This document shows positions 53,184 through 61,931 of a stretch of 64,000 nucleotides of DNA, in pieces. Source of the stretch: Nitrospira lenta (lineage in GTDB: Bacteria; Nitrospirota; Nitrospiria; Nitrospirales; Nitrospiraceae); the NCBI GenBank assembly GCA_945865525.1, contig CAMBDY010000004.1, positions 1 through 64,000 on the forward strand, in the 5' to 3' direction. The position numbers were made by a program, and so were the translations under genes. Positions within the stretch are counted from its first letter, which is position 1, and each line of letters begins with the position of its first letter. The notes beneath the pieces are model-generated. The model saw only the letters and a list, made by a program, of their open reading frames with translations, did not search any database and was not told the origin of the DNA.

Positions 53184-53300
53184 GGATGTTGAAAAAGTCC
53201 GGCCACACAAACGCCCTGCAGCGTTTGTACTAAAACGTCCTTCGTTGTCGAAACTGAGACGTTTCACACCTCACAAACGAGAGCAACCCCTTTTGCAAGG
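53184..53300. repeat. Hairpin-rich intergenic repeat
   Basis: This convergent gap holds GGATGTTGAAAAAGTCCG (53184-53201), which matches the 18.9-kb copy at 16 of 18 positions. It also has the stems ACAAACG/CGTTTGT (53207-53228), GAAACT/CGTTTC and CCTT/AAGG. It could be a dispersed repeat family or a bidirectional terminator; only two partial copies are in this window. Confidence 0.35.
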
Positions 53301-53312
53301 ATCCTGAGGGAA

Positions 53313-54152
53313 TTATAGGCCAATCGCTTCGATCGTCTGCATGTCTTCAGCAGTGAGAGTGAGCTGTTCAGCCTGGAGATCCTCGCTCATATGTTGCGGA
53401 TTCGTTGTGCCAGTCAAGGGCAGCATTCCAATCTGCATCGAAAACCGAAAGACGATCTGCGCGAGACCGGCCCCTAACCGTTGGGCAATGGCCCTGATGG
53501 CTGGGTCAGCAAAGATTCCCTGGTTGGCGGTCAGCAACGAAAATCCTTGATAGATGATGCCATGGGTTCGGCAGATCGCCCGCACCTCTCGATCCCATCC
53601 AAATGCGGCATAGCAGCGGTTTTGAACCATCATAGGTTTCACTCTAGCCTGGGCGCAGAGCTGCGTGAGTTGCGCCGCTGTGACATTGCTGATCCCGATC
53701 ATTTTTGTCTTCCCCGACTGGTAGAGCCCCTCAATGGCAGCCCAGACCTCCCAATCCGCCTCTCCTAATCCCTGCCGTTGATAGGGGCCATGCAAGACAT
53801 AGGAATCGAGATAGTCCGTATGGAGATGAACCAACGAACTGTCGAAGGACTGCATCACTTGAGTCGTAAGATTGGCGGAGGCATCGTAGGGGGTGCGATG
53901 GTCCTGTCCATTCGTGGACGTAAACTTGGTTTGCAGAAAGAGGCGATCGCGCGTCACCCCTTGCTGCGCCAGAGCCTGCAGGGCCTCCCCCACCAAGGCC
54001 TCCTGGTAATGGATCAGTTGGTTCGCTGTATCGATAGCCGTAAAGCCGGCCGCCACGGCCAGCTGCACCAATTGCGTCGTGGCCTCTTTTTTCCACGCCG
54101 TGCCATACATGAACGAGGGAACCGGCACATTGTTATAGGCAATCAAAGACAT
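53313..54152 (-). CDS. Aldo/keto reductase
   Basis: 279 residues from ATG 54152, with GGAG upstream. The family's Y-G-T-A near 17-20 and F-T-A-I-D-T-A-N-Q near 37-45 contain the catalytic Asp. I-G-I-S-N-V-T-A near 151 and P-L-T-G-T-T-N-P near 248 are NADP contacts. The usual catalytic Tyr position reads N-Q-L-I-H-Y near 44-49, so it may be shifted, which makes activity uncertain. It reduces aldehydes or ketones of unknown identity. Confidence 0.85.
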   Translation of the reverse strand: MSLIAYNNVPVPSFMYGTAWKKEATTQLVQLAVAAGFTAIDTANQLIHYQEALVGEALQALAQQGVTRDRLFLQTKFTSTNGQDHRTPYDASANLTTQVMQSFDSSLVHLHTDYLDSYVLHGPYQRQGLGEADWEVWAAIEGLYQSGKTKMIGISNVTAAQLTQLCAQARVKPMMVQNRCYAAFGWDREVRAICRTHGIIYQGFSLLTANQGIFADPAIRAIAQRLGAGLAQIVFRFSMQIGMLPLTGTTNPQHMSEDLQAEQLTLTAEDMQTIEAIGL

Positions 54153-54317
54153 GCGATGTTCTCCAAAACACACAGACTCATGTTACGGCTTGTATGCTCC
54201 TGGCGTGAGCAGGAAATGCACTGGCTGCGGAGCGACAACAATGAAAATGGAAATGACAGAAACGTCACATGAACAACCAGCAGAGATCTCTTCAGAACCT
54301 GACCGATGAGGAAACAT

Positions 54318-54343
54318 GGGAGACGGCCCTTCAGCCGCCTCCC
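54318..54343. terminator. Hairpin after the small lipoprotein gene
   Basis: GGGAGaCGGC pairs with GCCGcCTCCC (one mismatch) around a 6-base loop, 25 bp past the lipoprotein stop. No T-tract follows. Confidence 0.4.
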
Positions 54344-54368
54344 AGGAAGCGACTTATCAACGAGTGTC

Positions 54369-54608
54369 TTAGTGGCGGCAACTGTTCTCCGCCAACATCT
54401 TCTGGCCCGCACTGGCGTCACTGGGGATACGCCCAAGACAAGCAGCCTGGGTATCCTGCTGAGACCCGGCGGCGATGCGGTTGATGTCTTTCCCCGAAGC
54501 GGCATTCGTCGGTGCCGATAGGACAGTGAATTCCTCACTTGCGCAGCCCCCCACCATCATCCCCAACAAGGCGATGACCCCCAATACACTCACTGATCGA
54601 GTTGCCAT
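54369..54608 (-). CDS. Small lipoprotein, unknown function
   Basis: 79 residues. The signal peptide ends M-V-G-G-C-A-S near residue 22, a lipobox. The mature part is 58 residues with two further Cys and no recognised domain. It is followed by a hairpin. Confidence 0.65.
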   Translation of the reverse strand: MATRSVSVLGVIALLGMMVGGCASEEFTVLSAPTNAASGKDINRIAAGSQQDTQAACLGRIPSDASAGQKMLAENSCRH

Positions 54609-54737
54609 AGCGCGCCCCCTTTATACATAAAGACCATTAACTGACGGTTGGGGCATCCTACCCCCCCAGCCACAGAAGAACAAGCGCCGGAGTCCTCGCC
54701 TCGCGGCGGCCAAAACGTTTTCAGGCCTCCCGCTAGG

Positions 54738-55409
54738 CTAGTTAGGGCCGGTTTGAGAAGACTTTCGGTTTGCCGTACCCTGCAAGTCCATATCCAGCGA
54801 GACCGCGCTGTCCGGCTTCTTGGCATCGAGCTTAAGCGGCATCTGATCGACAACCAGTTTGACCAGGGGCACTGCGACGATATACGGGGCCGTCTCCGAA
54901 GGATTGGAATGTATCGAAAGCCGGACATTTTTAGGCCGCTGGCTCGGCGTCAAAAGGGGCGTCAGTTCCGCCGCCACAAATCCCACGAGCATCCCGCTAC
55001 CATCGACGAGCTTATGAATCTCATAGGCGTTAGCCACGGAGGGCGCGGCCTCCAACGGAAGGTCTGGGCTCCGCGTGACCAACGCCAAGCCCAACAGTCG
55101 TGGGGTAATAAACCCATAGCTCCCGATCGGCGCAACCGAGAAACGAATCCCGGAGGCCGGGGCACTGAGTTCAGCTACCTCGTTCTTCGTCCGCAATTGC
55201 CGCCGCAACTCCATTTCATTCCCGGGTGTCGCAATCACCACCACCGCCGGTGCGGCGGTTTGCATAGGCAACACTTCCGTCTTTCCCCCTCCTCGTGCCG
55301 CATCAAGCGACGTAGGAAGTAGGCTCATTATGAACAGGCTCAGCAACATGCCGGCGAGCACCAACCGGACAGGCCTAGGCCGAATTAATGGTACAACGAC
55401 GTCAAACAT
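54738..55409 (-). CDS. Secreted or membrane-anchored protein, unknown function
   Basis: 223 residues from ATG 55409. One hydrophobic segment (about 15-35) acts as signal or anchor. The rest is periplasmic, with V-V-V-I-A-T-P-G-N-E-M-E-L near 56-68 and no membrane parts. I do not recognise the family. It is on its own between the lipoprotein gene and rbgA, and divergent from rbgA. Confidence 0.6.
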   Translation of the reverse strand: MFDVVVPLIRPRPVRLVLAGMLLSLFIMSLLPTSLDAARGGGKTEVLPMQTAAPAVVVIATPGNEMELRRQLRTKNEVAELSAPASGIRFSVAPIGSYGFITPRLLGLALVTRSPDLPLEAAPSVANAYEIHKLVDGSGMLVGFVAAELTPLLTPSQRPKNVRLSIHSNPSETAPYIVAVPLVKLVVDQMPLKLDAKKPDSAVSLDMDLQGTANRKSSQTGPN

Positions 55410-55686
55410 GGGTGCGAACCCTCCTGGTACGACAATAAAGAACAAGTCGTTCAATACGGTGGACCACTGTTGTTTACCAAGCTTAGCCTATGCGGCGCAA
55501 TCTAAGTCTGATAAAGCGTGAGACGGCGATCTTCAACCGCCACTGCGACAAACAGATGATGCACTGATTGCCTCGTCATAACAGGACTCGCTACAGGATG
55601 CGCTATTCTATGTGCCACGGGTAGCGCATATACGGCAGCCGACCGTGTAGAATAGAATGCCTATTCACCGAGAAGGTTGAGCGGAC

Positions 55687-56547
55687 ATGTCTATCCAATG
55701 GTTCCCGGGTCACATGAATGTGGCGCGCAAAGAAGCGGCCAAGACGATGGAAGTCATCGATGTCATCGTCGAGGTGCTGGATGCGCGTATACCGGAAGCC
55801 AGCTGCAATCCGCTCATCGAAGAGCTGCGTCTGGTGCGCCAGCGTCCGAGCCTAAAGGTGCTCAATAAGACCGATCTCGCCGATCCCGTTATTACGCAAG
55901 CCTGGCTCGACTTCTATCACCGGCAACCGAACGTCAGCGCCGTGGCCCTTTCGTGCAACCGGGCAGGCGATGCCTCCAAGGTCCCCCAGCTCTGTCAGCT
56001 GCTAGCACCGCATCGCAATAGCAGCGTGAAGCCGCTACGCATGCTGATCATGGGAGTCCCCAACGTTGGCAAATCGACCATGATGAACGCGCTCCTTAAG
56101 CGCCGCATCGCGCGCGTGGGCGACGAGCCGGCCGTGACCAAAGTCCAGCAACGGCACAAATTGAACGACCACATGGCCATCACCGACTCGCCGGGACTCT
56201 TGTGGGGAACCATTAAAGACCCGAACGTCGGGCTCCTCCTCGCCACGATCAACGCCGTGGGTCATACGGTCGTCGATGACGAAGCGGTCGCCGAGTTTCT
56301 CGCCGCCATCCTGCTGACACGCTATCCTGCCAGACTCACAGCCCGCTACGGATTTGCGGTAGAGGGGCTAACGCACACGGACGTGATCGACGCCATTGCC
56401 CAAAAGCGAGGCTGCCTCCTACCCAAGGGCGGTGGTGGACTGGACCGAGATAAAGCGGCGAGGCTTCTCCTCTTGGACTACCGCAGCGGCATACTCGGCC
56501 GCACCAGCCTAGAGGAGCCTCGCACGCGCGAGGCCATACCGAGTTGA
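55687..56547 (+). CDS. rbgA: Ribosome biogenesis GTPase RbgA/YlqF
   Basis: 286 residues with a circularly permuted GTPase: N-K-T-D (G4) near 59-62 comes before the P-loop G-V-P-N-V-G-K-S-T (G1) near 121-129, and D-S-P-G (G3) near 165. M-S-I-Q-W-F-P-G-H-M at the start is the RbgA signature. A helical C-terminal domain follows (about 190-280). It assists late assembly of the 50S subunit. A pair of inverted repeats lies 30-90 bp upstream. Confidence 0.93.
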   Translation: MSIQWFPGHMNVARKEAAKTMEVIDVIVEVLDARIPEASCNPLIEELRLVRQRPSLKVLNKTDLADPVITQAWLDFYHRQPNVSAVALSCNRAGDASKVPQLCQLLAPHRNSSVKPLRMLIMGVPNVGKSTMMNALLKRRIARVGDEPAVTKVQQRHKLNDHMAITDSPGLLWGTIKDPNVGLLLATINAVGHTVVDDEAVAEFLAAILLTRYPARLTARYGFAVEGLTHTDVIDAIAQKRGCLLPKGGGGLDRDKAARLLLLDYRSGILGRTSLEEPRTREAIPS

Positions 56548-56819
56548 CGGCCAGCACATGAGAAATAGAACGCGAGCCTGACGGGAACGGTTCGATCAGA
56601 AGTTCGAAGTTCCAAAAACCTTGAGCGGCGAACCTCGCCTCCGCCGATTTCGCTTATCGTGTCAAAATTCATCCCACAGCCTGGATAATAATGGCCCCGC
56701 ATCGTTTTCGAGTTTGATACATTTTTTTCTTCTCTCAGCAGGCATATTCGAGTAGAATACCCCCGTTTCCTAAGACTAAAACTGAACTCAGAGAGAGACG
56801 TGACCGATGGGCTCCCGGC

Positions 56820-57692
56820 ATGAATAGACTATCGTGTGATTCCGTTGACGCTGCTGATCAGGCTCCTCAAGCTGAGCAGTATCAGTGGCAAGGCGTGCTC
56901 CCGTTCCTGAGTATTCACCTAATGTGCCTGTGGGTCATCCAGACCGGCATCAGCTGGAAGCTGGTGGCCCTGGCCATTGCCAGCTACTACCTGAGAATGC
57001 TCGCCATCACGGCAGGATATCACCGCTACTTCTCACATCGCGCCTACAAGACCACCCGGGTCTTCCAGTTTATTCTGGCCTGTCTGGCCATGACATCTGC
57101 GCAAAAAGGCGTACTCTGGTGGGCGACACACCATCGGCACCACCATAAACACTCGGATCAGGAAAAAGATCGTCACTCCCCGCTCCAACGAGGATTCTGG
57201 TTCTCACATGTCGGATGGCTCATATCCGAGAATTATATGCAGACCGATCTTCGTCTCGTGCGAGACTTGGCGAAATATCCCGAGCTGCGGTTCCTCAACC
57301 AGTTTCACGTCATTCCGCCCCTCCTCTATGCAGGACTGATGTACGCGGTGGGGGGCTTCCCCGGACTGATTTGGGGCTTCTTCATTTCGACTACCATCCT
57401 CTACCATTGCACCTTCTTCATTAACTCCCTGACGCACATCATGGGCCGAGTTCGCTATAACTCCCGCGATGGCAGCAAGAACAGTTTCATCCTAGCGATT
57501 CTCTGTTGCGGGGAGGGGTGGCACAACAACCACCATTACTACCAGTCGTCGGTCAATCAGGGATGGTTCTGGTGGGAAGTAGACTTCTCCTATTATCTCT
57601 TGACCGTACTTTCCTGGTTTGGAATCGTGTGGGATCTGAGGAGACCTCCTCCCCACATCAAAGCCAAGATCCTCTCATCCGGCACTGCCTAG
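56820..57692 (+). CDS. Acyl-CoA/acyl-lipid desaturase
   Basis: 290 residues with four membrane segments. The three His boxes that bind the diiron site are G-Y-H-R-Y-F-S-H-R near 66-74, H-H-R-H-H-H-K-H near 103-110 and G-W-H-N-N-H-H-Y near 235-242. The pattern matches stearoyl-CoA (delta-9) desaturases. It introduces a double bond in membrane fatty acids and needs oxygen. It has its own promoter region; a short low-G+C islet follows. Confidence 0.93.
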   Translation: MNRLSCDSVDAADQAPQAEQYQWQGVLPFLSIHLMCLWVIQTGISWKLVALAIASYYLRMLAITAGYHRYFSHRAYKTTRVFQFILACLAMTSAQKGVLWWATHHRHHHKHSDQEKDRHSPLQRGFWFSHVGWLISENYMQTDLRLVRDLAKYPELRFLNQFHVIPPLLYAGLMYAVGGFPGLIWGFFISTTILYHCTFFINSLTHIMGRVRYNSRDGSKNSFILAILCCGEGWHNNHHYYQSSVNQGWFWWEVDFSYYLLTVLSWFGIVWDLRRPPPHIKAKILSSGTA

Positions 57693-57818
57693 GCCTGCAG
57701 TACGAGTCAGCGGCGCGATCACTTGTATTGCTCAAATTTTGCCTGTGCCGACTTTGTAACGACATTCCCTCCTGAGAAGTCTGCTCATGCGACTATCGCC
57801 TGCTCCTTCGCATCGTAA

Positions 57819-58313
57819 TCATCGCTTTCCAGTTTTCAATCGTGCGTAGTTCGTACATCCAAGTTCTTCTTTCAGGTCACACGCCTTGCCATAGAATGTG
57901 AGTGCGTCCTCGCGTGACTGTCGTACCCCTGCGCCGAACTCATATGACGCTCCAAGATTGTTACAGCCAAGCGCATCCTGCCCGTCACACGCTTGCCGAT
58001 AGAGTTCCACCGCTTTGAAGTAGTTCCGCCTGCCGCCATACTGCTCGCCGTATTTGACTACTTGATCGTTTCTAAGCGTGACAGAATAAGTGCGAAACCA
58101 CATTGCAGTTACGTGTTTGATTCGTTTGTAGATCAGATACTCCTCTCCTTTACTCTCATCAGCACTTACAGATACTGGAGATCCGAGAATCTCAATGACT
58201 TGCTTCTTAGACATTCCCAGAGCAATGTCCTCAAAGTCCGAAGCGGTCACATAGAGGATTGCCTGACAACCCGTCATGAAAATCAGAACGCAAATTAGTA
58301 TCCGGAATCGCAT
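57819..58313 (-). CDS. Lipoprotein with BamE-like and Sel1-like parts
   Basis: 164 residues from ATG 58313. The lipobox is M-T-G-C-Q-A near residue 16. Residues 25-85 resemble BamE/SmpA (D-I-A-L-G-M-S-K-K-Q-V-I-E-I-L-G-S-P). Residues 95-160 carry Cys-paired Sel1/Hcp-type repeats (C-D-G-Q-D-A-L-G-C-N-N-L-G). This combination is not one I recognise. G+C is lower than in the neighbouring genes, suggesting transfer. Confidence 0.65.
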   Translation of the reverse strand: MRFRILICVLIFMTGCQAILYVTASDFEDIALGMSKKQVIEILGSPVSVSADESKGEEYLIYKRIKHVTAMWFRTYSVTLRNDQVVKYGEQYGGRRNYFKAVELYRQACDGQDALGCNNLGASYEFGAGVRQSREDALTFYGKACDLKEELGCTNYARLKTGKR

Positions 58314-58537
58314 ATGCACCGCGCGCTTAGGCTAAGAAAATTCCTGACTGCTATGCGCGGTGACTCCAAGTATGCCTATGAGTAGCAGCAGTGTTGTAAG
58401 CAACCTTCGCATCTGGCATCGTGTCACAATGTTGCAACAGTTGAAACCGTGTAAATGATTGAAGTATAGGAGAAAATAGCAGTACAAATGGCACCGCCAG
58501 CGTCCTTTTACAGGGCACTGGGGTCTATAGGCTGAAT

Positions 58538-59005
58538 TTATAATTCTAGGTCACTCAAACCTGGATGATTATCGGGGCGTCTTCCCAGTGGCCAGTGGAA
58601 CTTTCTCTCGGACTCTTTAATCGGTACGTCATTAATACTGGCAAAGCGTCGCATCATAAAACCCTGAGAATTAAATTCCCAATTCTCATTGCCATAACTG
58701 CGTTGCCAATTACCTGAGGCATCATGACACTCATACGCAAATCGAACTCCAATCCGATTATCGGTAAAGGCCCATAATTCTTTGATTAAACGGTAGTTCA
58801 ATTCCTTATTCCATTTTCGTATCAAAAACTGTTTGACCTGCTCTCTGCCGATTGGAAATTCAGCCCTATTTCTCCACACCGTATCCTCGGTATAAACCAA
58901 TACGACCCGCTCAGGGTCACGGGTATTCCATGCATCTTCGGCCATGCGAATCTTCTGAATTGCTGTTTCTCTAGTAAATGGCGGTACGGGTGGTTTAGCT
59001 TCCAT
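58538..59005 (-). CDS. DUF1348 family protein (NTF2/SnoaL-like)
   Basis: 155 residues from ATG 59005, preceded by GGAG. The family pattern is clear: [11 protein letters not shown] near 44-54, L-I-K-E-L-W-A-F near 73-80, [10 protein letters not shown] near 83-92 and S-I-N-D-V-P-I near 123. Members are small NTF2-fold proteins with no proved activity. Low G+C like the gene beside it. Confidence 0.85.
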   Translation of the reverse strand: MEAKPPVPPFTRETAIQKIRMAEDAWNTRDPERVVLVYTEDTVWRNRAEFPIGREQVKQFLIRKWNKELNYRLIKELWAFTDNRIGVRFAYECHDASGNWQRSYGNENWEFNSQGFMMRRFASINDVPIKESERKFHWPLGRRPDNHPGLSDLEL

Positions 59006-59169
59006 GAATTTCTCCAATCATTGGTCTGTCTGGCGCGAGACAGAACACCCCATTTCTAGAGGAAGAAAAAGTAGTGCCTCGCTGCCACCACAGCGCCGTG
59101 TGCCCGTCGAGCGAGGCACGTCTCAGGGTACACGTTCCAGAAGCAGGGCCACCGTGGGCGCCGCTTCGC

Positions 59170-59703
59170 TTACTGCTTTTTTTTAGCACGTACTAGATTC
59201 GTCGTCCCGGCCATGACGACCACCTGCGTCTGAGCAGAGAAGACCTCATCGATACGCTGTCTCCCATTGCTCGTCAGAATGATCAGTCCGTGATGGCGCT
59301 CAATTCGCTGCAAGAAATGCGCAACTCTTTCATTCGCAGATCGGTCACGCGTATCTGCGGCCGGCGTGCGCTTCCCGAACAAAGCGTCCACTTCATCGAA
59401 GAAGAGGATCGCGCCACTCGACTCCGCTTTATCGAACACATCGTTCAAATTCTTTTGTGTTTCACCGATGTATGTGCTCACCACGGCCGATAAATCTACC
59501 CTGAACAAATCTACCTTCAAGGTATCTCCCAAGGTCTCGGCCGCTTTCCTCCGGCGCAGCGCCGTGGAACCCGACAGGATCAGGACCGCGGCCAATGAGG
59601 CGTTGCGCCTCTTCACCCGTCGAGCCGACGTTGCCTGCTTTTTCACTGCAGTCTTCTTGACGACAAACTTCTTGTTCTTTGCTCTCGCGACCTTAGCTGC
59701 CAT
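59170..59703 (-). CDS. AAA-type protein with basic tail and degenerate P-loop
   Basis: 177 residues from ATG 59703 (GGAG upstream). Residues 1-36 are a Lys/Arg/Ala/Val tail like those of histone H1-like proteins. The rest is an AAA core: the P-loop position reads L-S-G-S-T-A-L-R-R-R-K near 43-53, so the GxxGxGK[ST] is lost. Walker B I-L-F-F-D-E-V-D-A-L-F is intact near 99-109, followed by a sensor-1-like L-T-S-N-G near 144. About half of a normal AAA domain is present. It could be a DNA-binding pseudo-ATPase or a decayed gene still open. Confidence 0.6.
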   Translation of the reverse strand: MAAKVARAKNKKFVVKKTAVKKQATSARRVKRRNASLAAVLILSGSTALRRRKAAETLGDTLKVDLFRVDLSAVVSTYIGETQKNLNDVFDKAESSGAILFFDEVDALFGKRTPAADTRDRSANERVAHFLQRIERHHGLIILTSNGRQRIDEVFSAQTQVVVMAGTTNLVRAKKKQ

Positions 59704-59811
59704 GTACTCCACGCTCCTCTTGATACGATTCACTGAGTTAAACGCCTAGCCTTCTTCAATCTCCTTCGCGGGTCTCCGTACTACGCAGCGCACCTAGCCA
59801 GTCTCGCCCTC

Positions 59812-61275
59812 TTACCACCCTAGAGCCCACCGGTGTCCATTTTTTTCGAGTAACGCATCCGCCTCGCTCGGCCCCCAGCACCCGGCGGTGTAGAAATGGA
59901 TCATTTTCTCCCCGGCCAACAACGGAGCGTAGAGGCGCCAAGCCGTTTCGGTAAATTCTGCACTGACAAAGAGGGTCTGATCGCCGATCATCACGTCACG
60001 CAGAAGGGTCTCGTAAGCTTCTGGGAGTTGGCCAAAGGCTTTCCCATAGTCGAACTGCAGCGCATGCTCGCTCAGTTGGAATGGCCTCCCTGGACTCTTC
60101 ACGGAAAAACAAAGCGAGAATCCTTCATTCGGCTGGAGTGTGATCAGTAACTTATTAGGCGGGATGCTGCCGGGGTCGAGCGAGCGAAAAACTTGGGTGG
60201 GCGCCTCGCGAAAGGTCACCACAATTTGGGTCAGTTTACGCGGAAACCGTTTCCCCGTCCTCAGATAAAAAGGCACGCCCTTCCAGCGCCAGTTGTGAAT
60301 TTCTGCTTTCAGCGCGACATAGGTCTCCGTGTTGGAATCCTTCGGGACCCCCTGCTCCTCGCGATAGCCGAGAATCGTCTGGTCTCCGATCTGCCAGGCC
60401 TTGTACTGACCAAAAACGACATCCTGCTGCGTAATCGGCACAATAGAATGAAGTACTTTTAGTTTTTCACTCTGAATCGCCGCCGCATCGAACGACACCG
60501 GCACTTCCATCGCGATGACGGTCATGAGTTGGGTCAGATGGTTCTGAACCATGTCACGGAATGCCCCAGCCTGCTGATAGTAGGCCCCCCGATGCTCCAT
60601 GCCGAGGTCTTCGGCGACAGTAATCTGAATATTCTCGATGCGCTCACGGTTCCAGAGCGATTCAAAAATCGGGTTAGCAAAGCGAAACGCGAGGAGATTC
60701 TGCACCGTCTCCTTCCCCAGATAATGATCGATACGGTAGATCTGGGACTCGTCAATATATTGATGCAGCGTCGTATTCAGACCCCGAGCTGAATCAAGGT
60801 CGTGACCGAATGGTTTCTCGAACACGACGCGAACCCACCCATGGCTCTTGAGAAGCCCGGCCTGGTCCAGCCGTTCCATTGTGGTAGAGACCCGCTCCGA
60901 GGGCAACGCCAAATAGAACACCCGGTTCTCTGGCATCTTGTGGATGCGCTCCAACCGCCGGATGTACTGGGCCAATGCTTCATAATCTTGCGGCTGCCCT
61001 TCATGCAGCGTCTGATAGAAGAGACATTCCTCGCACCAGGCGCGCAACTCTGTTTCGTTCTGCCAGCCAGCTTGCTGCAGAGCTTCGAAGGCCCGGAGCT
61101 GAAATCCCTCTTCGCCCATCTCCGGCAGAGCGGCCCCGACGATCAGAATATTGCGCGTTTCGAGGATCCCCTGATCCCGCAGATGGTACAGCGCTGGGAG
61201 GAGCTTTCGGCGCGTCAAATCGCCGGTGGCACCAAGAATGACAAAGACGTGAGGCTCAACGCCGCGTTGCGACAT
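59812..61275 (-). CDS. zwf: Glucose-6-phosphate 1-dehydrogenase
   Basis: 487 residues. The coenzyme motif G-A-T-G-D-L-T-R-R-K-L is near 15-25 and the substrate motif R-I-D-H-Y-L-G-K-E near 181-189. F-E-K-P-F-G-H-D near 151-158 is also conserved. It oxidises glucose 6-phosphate and provides NADPH. gnd and pgl are not beside it. Confidence 0.95.
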   Translation of the reverse strand: MSQRGVEPHVFVILGATGDLTRRKLLPALYHLRDQGILETRNILIVGAALPEMGEEGFQLRAFEALQQAGWQNETELRAWCEECLFYQTLHEGQPQDYEALAQYIRRLERIHKMPENRVFYLALPSERVSTTMERLDQAGLLKSHGWVRVVFEKPFGHDLDSARGLNTTLHQYIDESQIYRIDHYLGKETVQNLLAFRFANPIFESLWNRERIENIQITVAEDLGMEHRGAYYQQAGAFRDMVQNHLTQLMTVIAMEVPVSFDAAAIQSEKLKVLHSIVPITQQDVVFGQYKAWQIGDQTILGYREEQGVPKDSNTETYVALKAEIHNWRWKGVPFYLRTGKRFPRKLTQIVVTFREAPTQVFRSLDPGSIPPNKLLITLQPNEGFSLCFSVKSPGRPFQLSEHALQFDYGKAFGQLPEAYETLLRDVMIGDQTLFVSAEFTETAWRLYAPLLAGEKMIHFYTAGCWGPSEADALLEKNGHRWALGW

Positions 61276-61328
61276 CCGAGAATTCTCCTATAAGTTGAAG
61301 CTCCACGCAGAGACGTGAGGATGCTATA

Positions 61329-61931
61329 TCACAACGTTTTTAGCCAGGCCAGAATATTGGCAATCTCCTGCCGGCTCAACGTATGTTCCCAGGCAGGCAT
61401 CCCACCACGTCCATAGAGGAGGGTCTGCCAAAATCGCTCTGAGTTGAGAATGGGATTTCCAGCCAGCTTGGGCCCAAACCCTCCTCTGGCCCCCGATCCA
61501 TGACAGCCTTGGCAATTGTTGGCAAAGACACCCGCACCCTCCTGCGAGATTCCGCTCGGACGCTCTTGAATCACGAGAGGCTCAGCCTGTAGCGGCTCCG
61601 CCGCCCCAATCTCATTAAGCGTGACCGAAGCTGGTGCGGTCTGATGGAACCTGGTTGCAAGAAACTCTACCAACAGAACGGCCTCTTCCTCTGACAGCTC
61701 CGCGCCCCACTGAACCATTTTGCCAACCGTGCCCTGCCACTGTGACCGGTTTAATCGTTGCTGCGTAATCAAATCCGTACTGTGACAACTGCCGCAGCGA
61801 GCGATGACGACCCCTTCTGCCCGCGCAGCCATCCCCGCACGCTCATCCGGCGCTGCCCCTGTCTGACCGTACAGCAGCAGCAGCGCCAACCCGGGTAGAC
61901 CAATGGCGGTAACGGACAAGACCGATCTCAT
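61329..61931 (-). CDS. Diheme cytochrome c, partner of the sulfite dehydrogenase
   Basis: 200 residues with a signal peptide (about 5-26). Two heme sites, C-G-S-C-H near 46-50 and C-Q-G-C-H near 140-144. Met ligands are likely in G-K-M-V-Q near 71 and G-G-M-P-A-W near 177. Its start overlaps the stop of the sulfite dehydrogenase gene by 4 bases, so the two are co-translated, and it should take electrons from the molybdenum subunit. Confidence 0.88.
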   Translation of the reverse strand: MRSVLSVTAIGLPGLALLLLYGQTGAAPDERAGMAARAEGVVIARCGSCHSTDLITQQRLNRSQWQGTVGKMVQWGAELSEEEAVLLVEFLATRFHQTAPASVTLNEIGAAEPLQAEPLVIQERPSGISQEGAGVFANNCQGCHGSGARGGFGPKLAGNPILNSERFWQTLLYGRGGMPAWEHTLSRQEIANILAWLKTL

